Origin: Roseburia zhanii
Lineage (GTDB): Bacteria > Bacillota > Clostridia > Lachnospirales > Lachnospiraceae
Assembly: GCF_014287635.1 (NCBI RefSeq)
Contig: NZ_JACOPH010000003.1
Location: 1-64,000 of the forward strand
Reading direction: 5' to 3'
DNA length: 64,000 nucleotides
The position numbers and the translations under genes were made by a program. Below, piece after piece: positions 63,427-64,000 of the stretch. Position 1 is the first letter of the stretch. Each line of letters starts with the position of its first letter. The notes beneath the pieces were generated by a model. It made no database searches. It worked only from the letters and a program-made list of their open reading frames with translations, and was not told where the DNA came from.

Positions 63427-63437
63427 ATTATTATAAG

Positions 63438-63478
63438 CAGTATAAATTTTTATTCTATAAAAGTTTATACTGTTTTTT
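63438..63478 (+). terminator. Rho-independent terminator after the GH146-like gene
   Basis: 16-pair stem with one wobble (63438-63453 with 63457-63472), three-base loop, then TTTTTT. It closes the operon that runs from the YesM kinase. Confidence 0.88.
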
Positions 63479-63501
63479 TATACTTATCAGTATAAAGTCA
63501 A

Positions 63502-63552
63502 TGCTCCGCAAGGGCCTCCCTTTAAAATTGCTTATCCCACCTTTGCGGAGCA
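63502..63552 (+). repeat. Structured palindrome in the leader of the last gene
   Basis: Ten-base arms TGCTCCGCAA (63502-63511) and TTGCGGAGCA (63543-63552) enclose 31 bases that contain a smaller AGGG/CCCT stem. No T-tract follows. It lies 24 bases before the next ATG and is GC-rich relative to its surroundings. It may be a regulatory leader or a small mobile palindrome. Confidence 0.55.
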
Positions 63553-63576
63553 AAGAGGGAAAGGAGAATATGATTT

Positions 63577-64000
63577 ATGGAAAAACGAAAGAGAAATAAA
63601 AGTTTTCAGAAAATGATAGCATATATGCTGTCATTTGTATTTATTTTTACGAGCCTGTTTCCGTATGGTGTAACAGCACAGGCAGAAACAGTTACAGAAG
63701 ACGGATTGATCCTGTATTATGATTTCGTCTTACAGAACAGTTATTCTACAAAAATCCCTGACGCTTCCGGAAATGAGCATGCCGGAGAATTAAAACGTGT
63801 CGGCGGAGGAAGCGTAGAAGGAAATTATTCAATTATTGATACGAACATTTATGGTAAGAGTGTAAAGGCACTTTCACTTCCGGGTGGAAAAGATGGTTCC
63901 TATTTACAGCTCCCGGATGGGATTTTAAATGGTAATGAAGCAGTAACGATCAGTATGTGGGTAAAACTTACCACAGATACCGCATATCAGAGAATCTGGG
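63577..64000 (+). CDS. Start of a secreted LamG-domain protein, paralogue of the GH146-like gene (cut by window end)
   Basis: The frame opens with ATG at 63577, ten bases after AAGGAG, and runs open to the end. The 141 visible codons give a signal peptide (MEKRKRNKSFQKMIAY, hydrophobic core, cleavage near VTAQA) followed by a LamG module. The order DGLILYYDF, HAGELKRVGGG, GKSVKALSLPGGKDGSYLQL and AVTISMWVKL matches the LamG start of the preceding protein (GLVLYYDF, KALSLPGGADGTYLQL, AVTVSMWVRL). A second glycosidase of the same design is likely. The catalytic part is outside the window. Confidence 0.9.
   Translation, partial: MEKRKRNKSFQKMIAYMLSFVFIFTSLFPYGVTAQAETVTEDGLILYYDFVLQNSYSTKIPDASGNEHAGELKRVGGGSVEGNYSIIDTNIYGKSVKALSLPGGKDGSYLQLPDGILNGNEAVTISMWVKLTTDTAYQRIW

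Noticed and set aside
44281..64000. Possible integrated mobile element
   Set aside because: No integrase, transposase, relaxase, phage genes or flanking att repeats are visible; only the tRNA neighbours suggest a boundary.

Overview
The window looks like chromosomal DNA of an anaerobic, spore-forming gut Firmicute, most probably a Lachnospiraceae member. This rests on the low-to-moderate GC, strong AGGAGG-type ribosome sites, the asp23-nusB-xseAB-ispA-dxs-tlyA-nadK-argR-recN-spoIVB-spo0A gene order, a folT gene under a tetrahydrofolate riboswitch, DUF5688 and DUF5050 proteins, and large secreted glycosidases with C-terminal leucine-rich-repeat modules. No species is claimed.

Layout. 1-620: the 3' end of an unidentified gene, two terminators and a serine-rich relic. 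621-5279: a signalling cluster (PocR/chemoreceptor-like sensor, LytS/YesM-type kinase, response regulator with a BTAD-like output, receiver without its phospho-acceptor) interrupted by riboswitch-controlled folT. 5296-10105: uppP, a GlgX-like debranching enzyme, a family 6 uracil/hypoxanthine glycosylase, greA and a class B sortase. 10219-12873: a c-di-GMP phosphodiesterase and a small acidic protein. 12893-24299: the conserved housekeeping and sporulation block from asp23 to spo0A. 24303-26706: glycogen synthase, convergent with a DUF5688 gene. 26794-31232 (minus): polyamine ABC operon led by a PuuR-like cupin repressor. 31291-32358 (minus): DUF5050 protein, divergent from pheA. 32427-39383: a PheA with an apparently truncated chorismate mutase domain, DUF815 ATPase, Ppx/GppA-HD protein, polyphosphate kinase and a HAD phosphatase. 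39420-40262 (minus): PHP phosphoesterase. 40405-41791: infC-rpmI-rplT with an attenuator leader and an ATT start for infC. 41741-43816: AraC regulator (minus) and galE. 43843-44148: two identical tRNA-Glu(CUC) genes and a terminator.

44205-64000 is an accessory locus for L-arabinose-containing glycans, probably arabinan, arabinoxylan or hydroxyproline-linked arabino-oligosaccharides. It holds a 1504-aa GH127 enzyme, a 1328-aa GH51 enzyme, a secreted HExxH metallopeptidase, a YesM/YesN two-component system, an orphan sugar-binding lipoprotein, a 1274-aa GH146/GH127-like enzyme, and the start of a further LamG protein cut off by the window end. The enzymes share carbohydrate-binding-like and C-terminal repeat modules, which suggests duplication and shuffling within the locus.

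Working together, the beta- and alpha-L-arabinofuranosidases would release arabinose outside the cell, the two-component system would respond to an oligosaccharide and/or the binding protein, and uptake permeases would have to be encoded elsewhere, because none is present here. The most unusual points are the truncated chorismate mutase in PheA, the PocR/receptor-hairpin protein next to a kinase, the receiver with Glu in place of Asp, the Asp-for-Glu change in the zinc site of the GH146-like enzyme, a CRP-type palindrome before the GH127 gene, and a metallopeptidase inside the arabinan locus.
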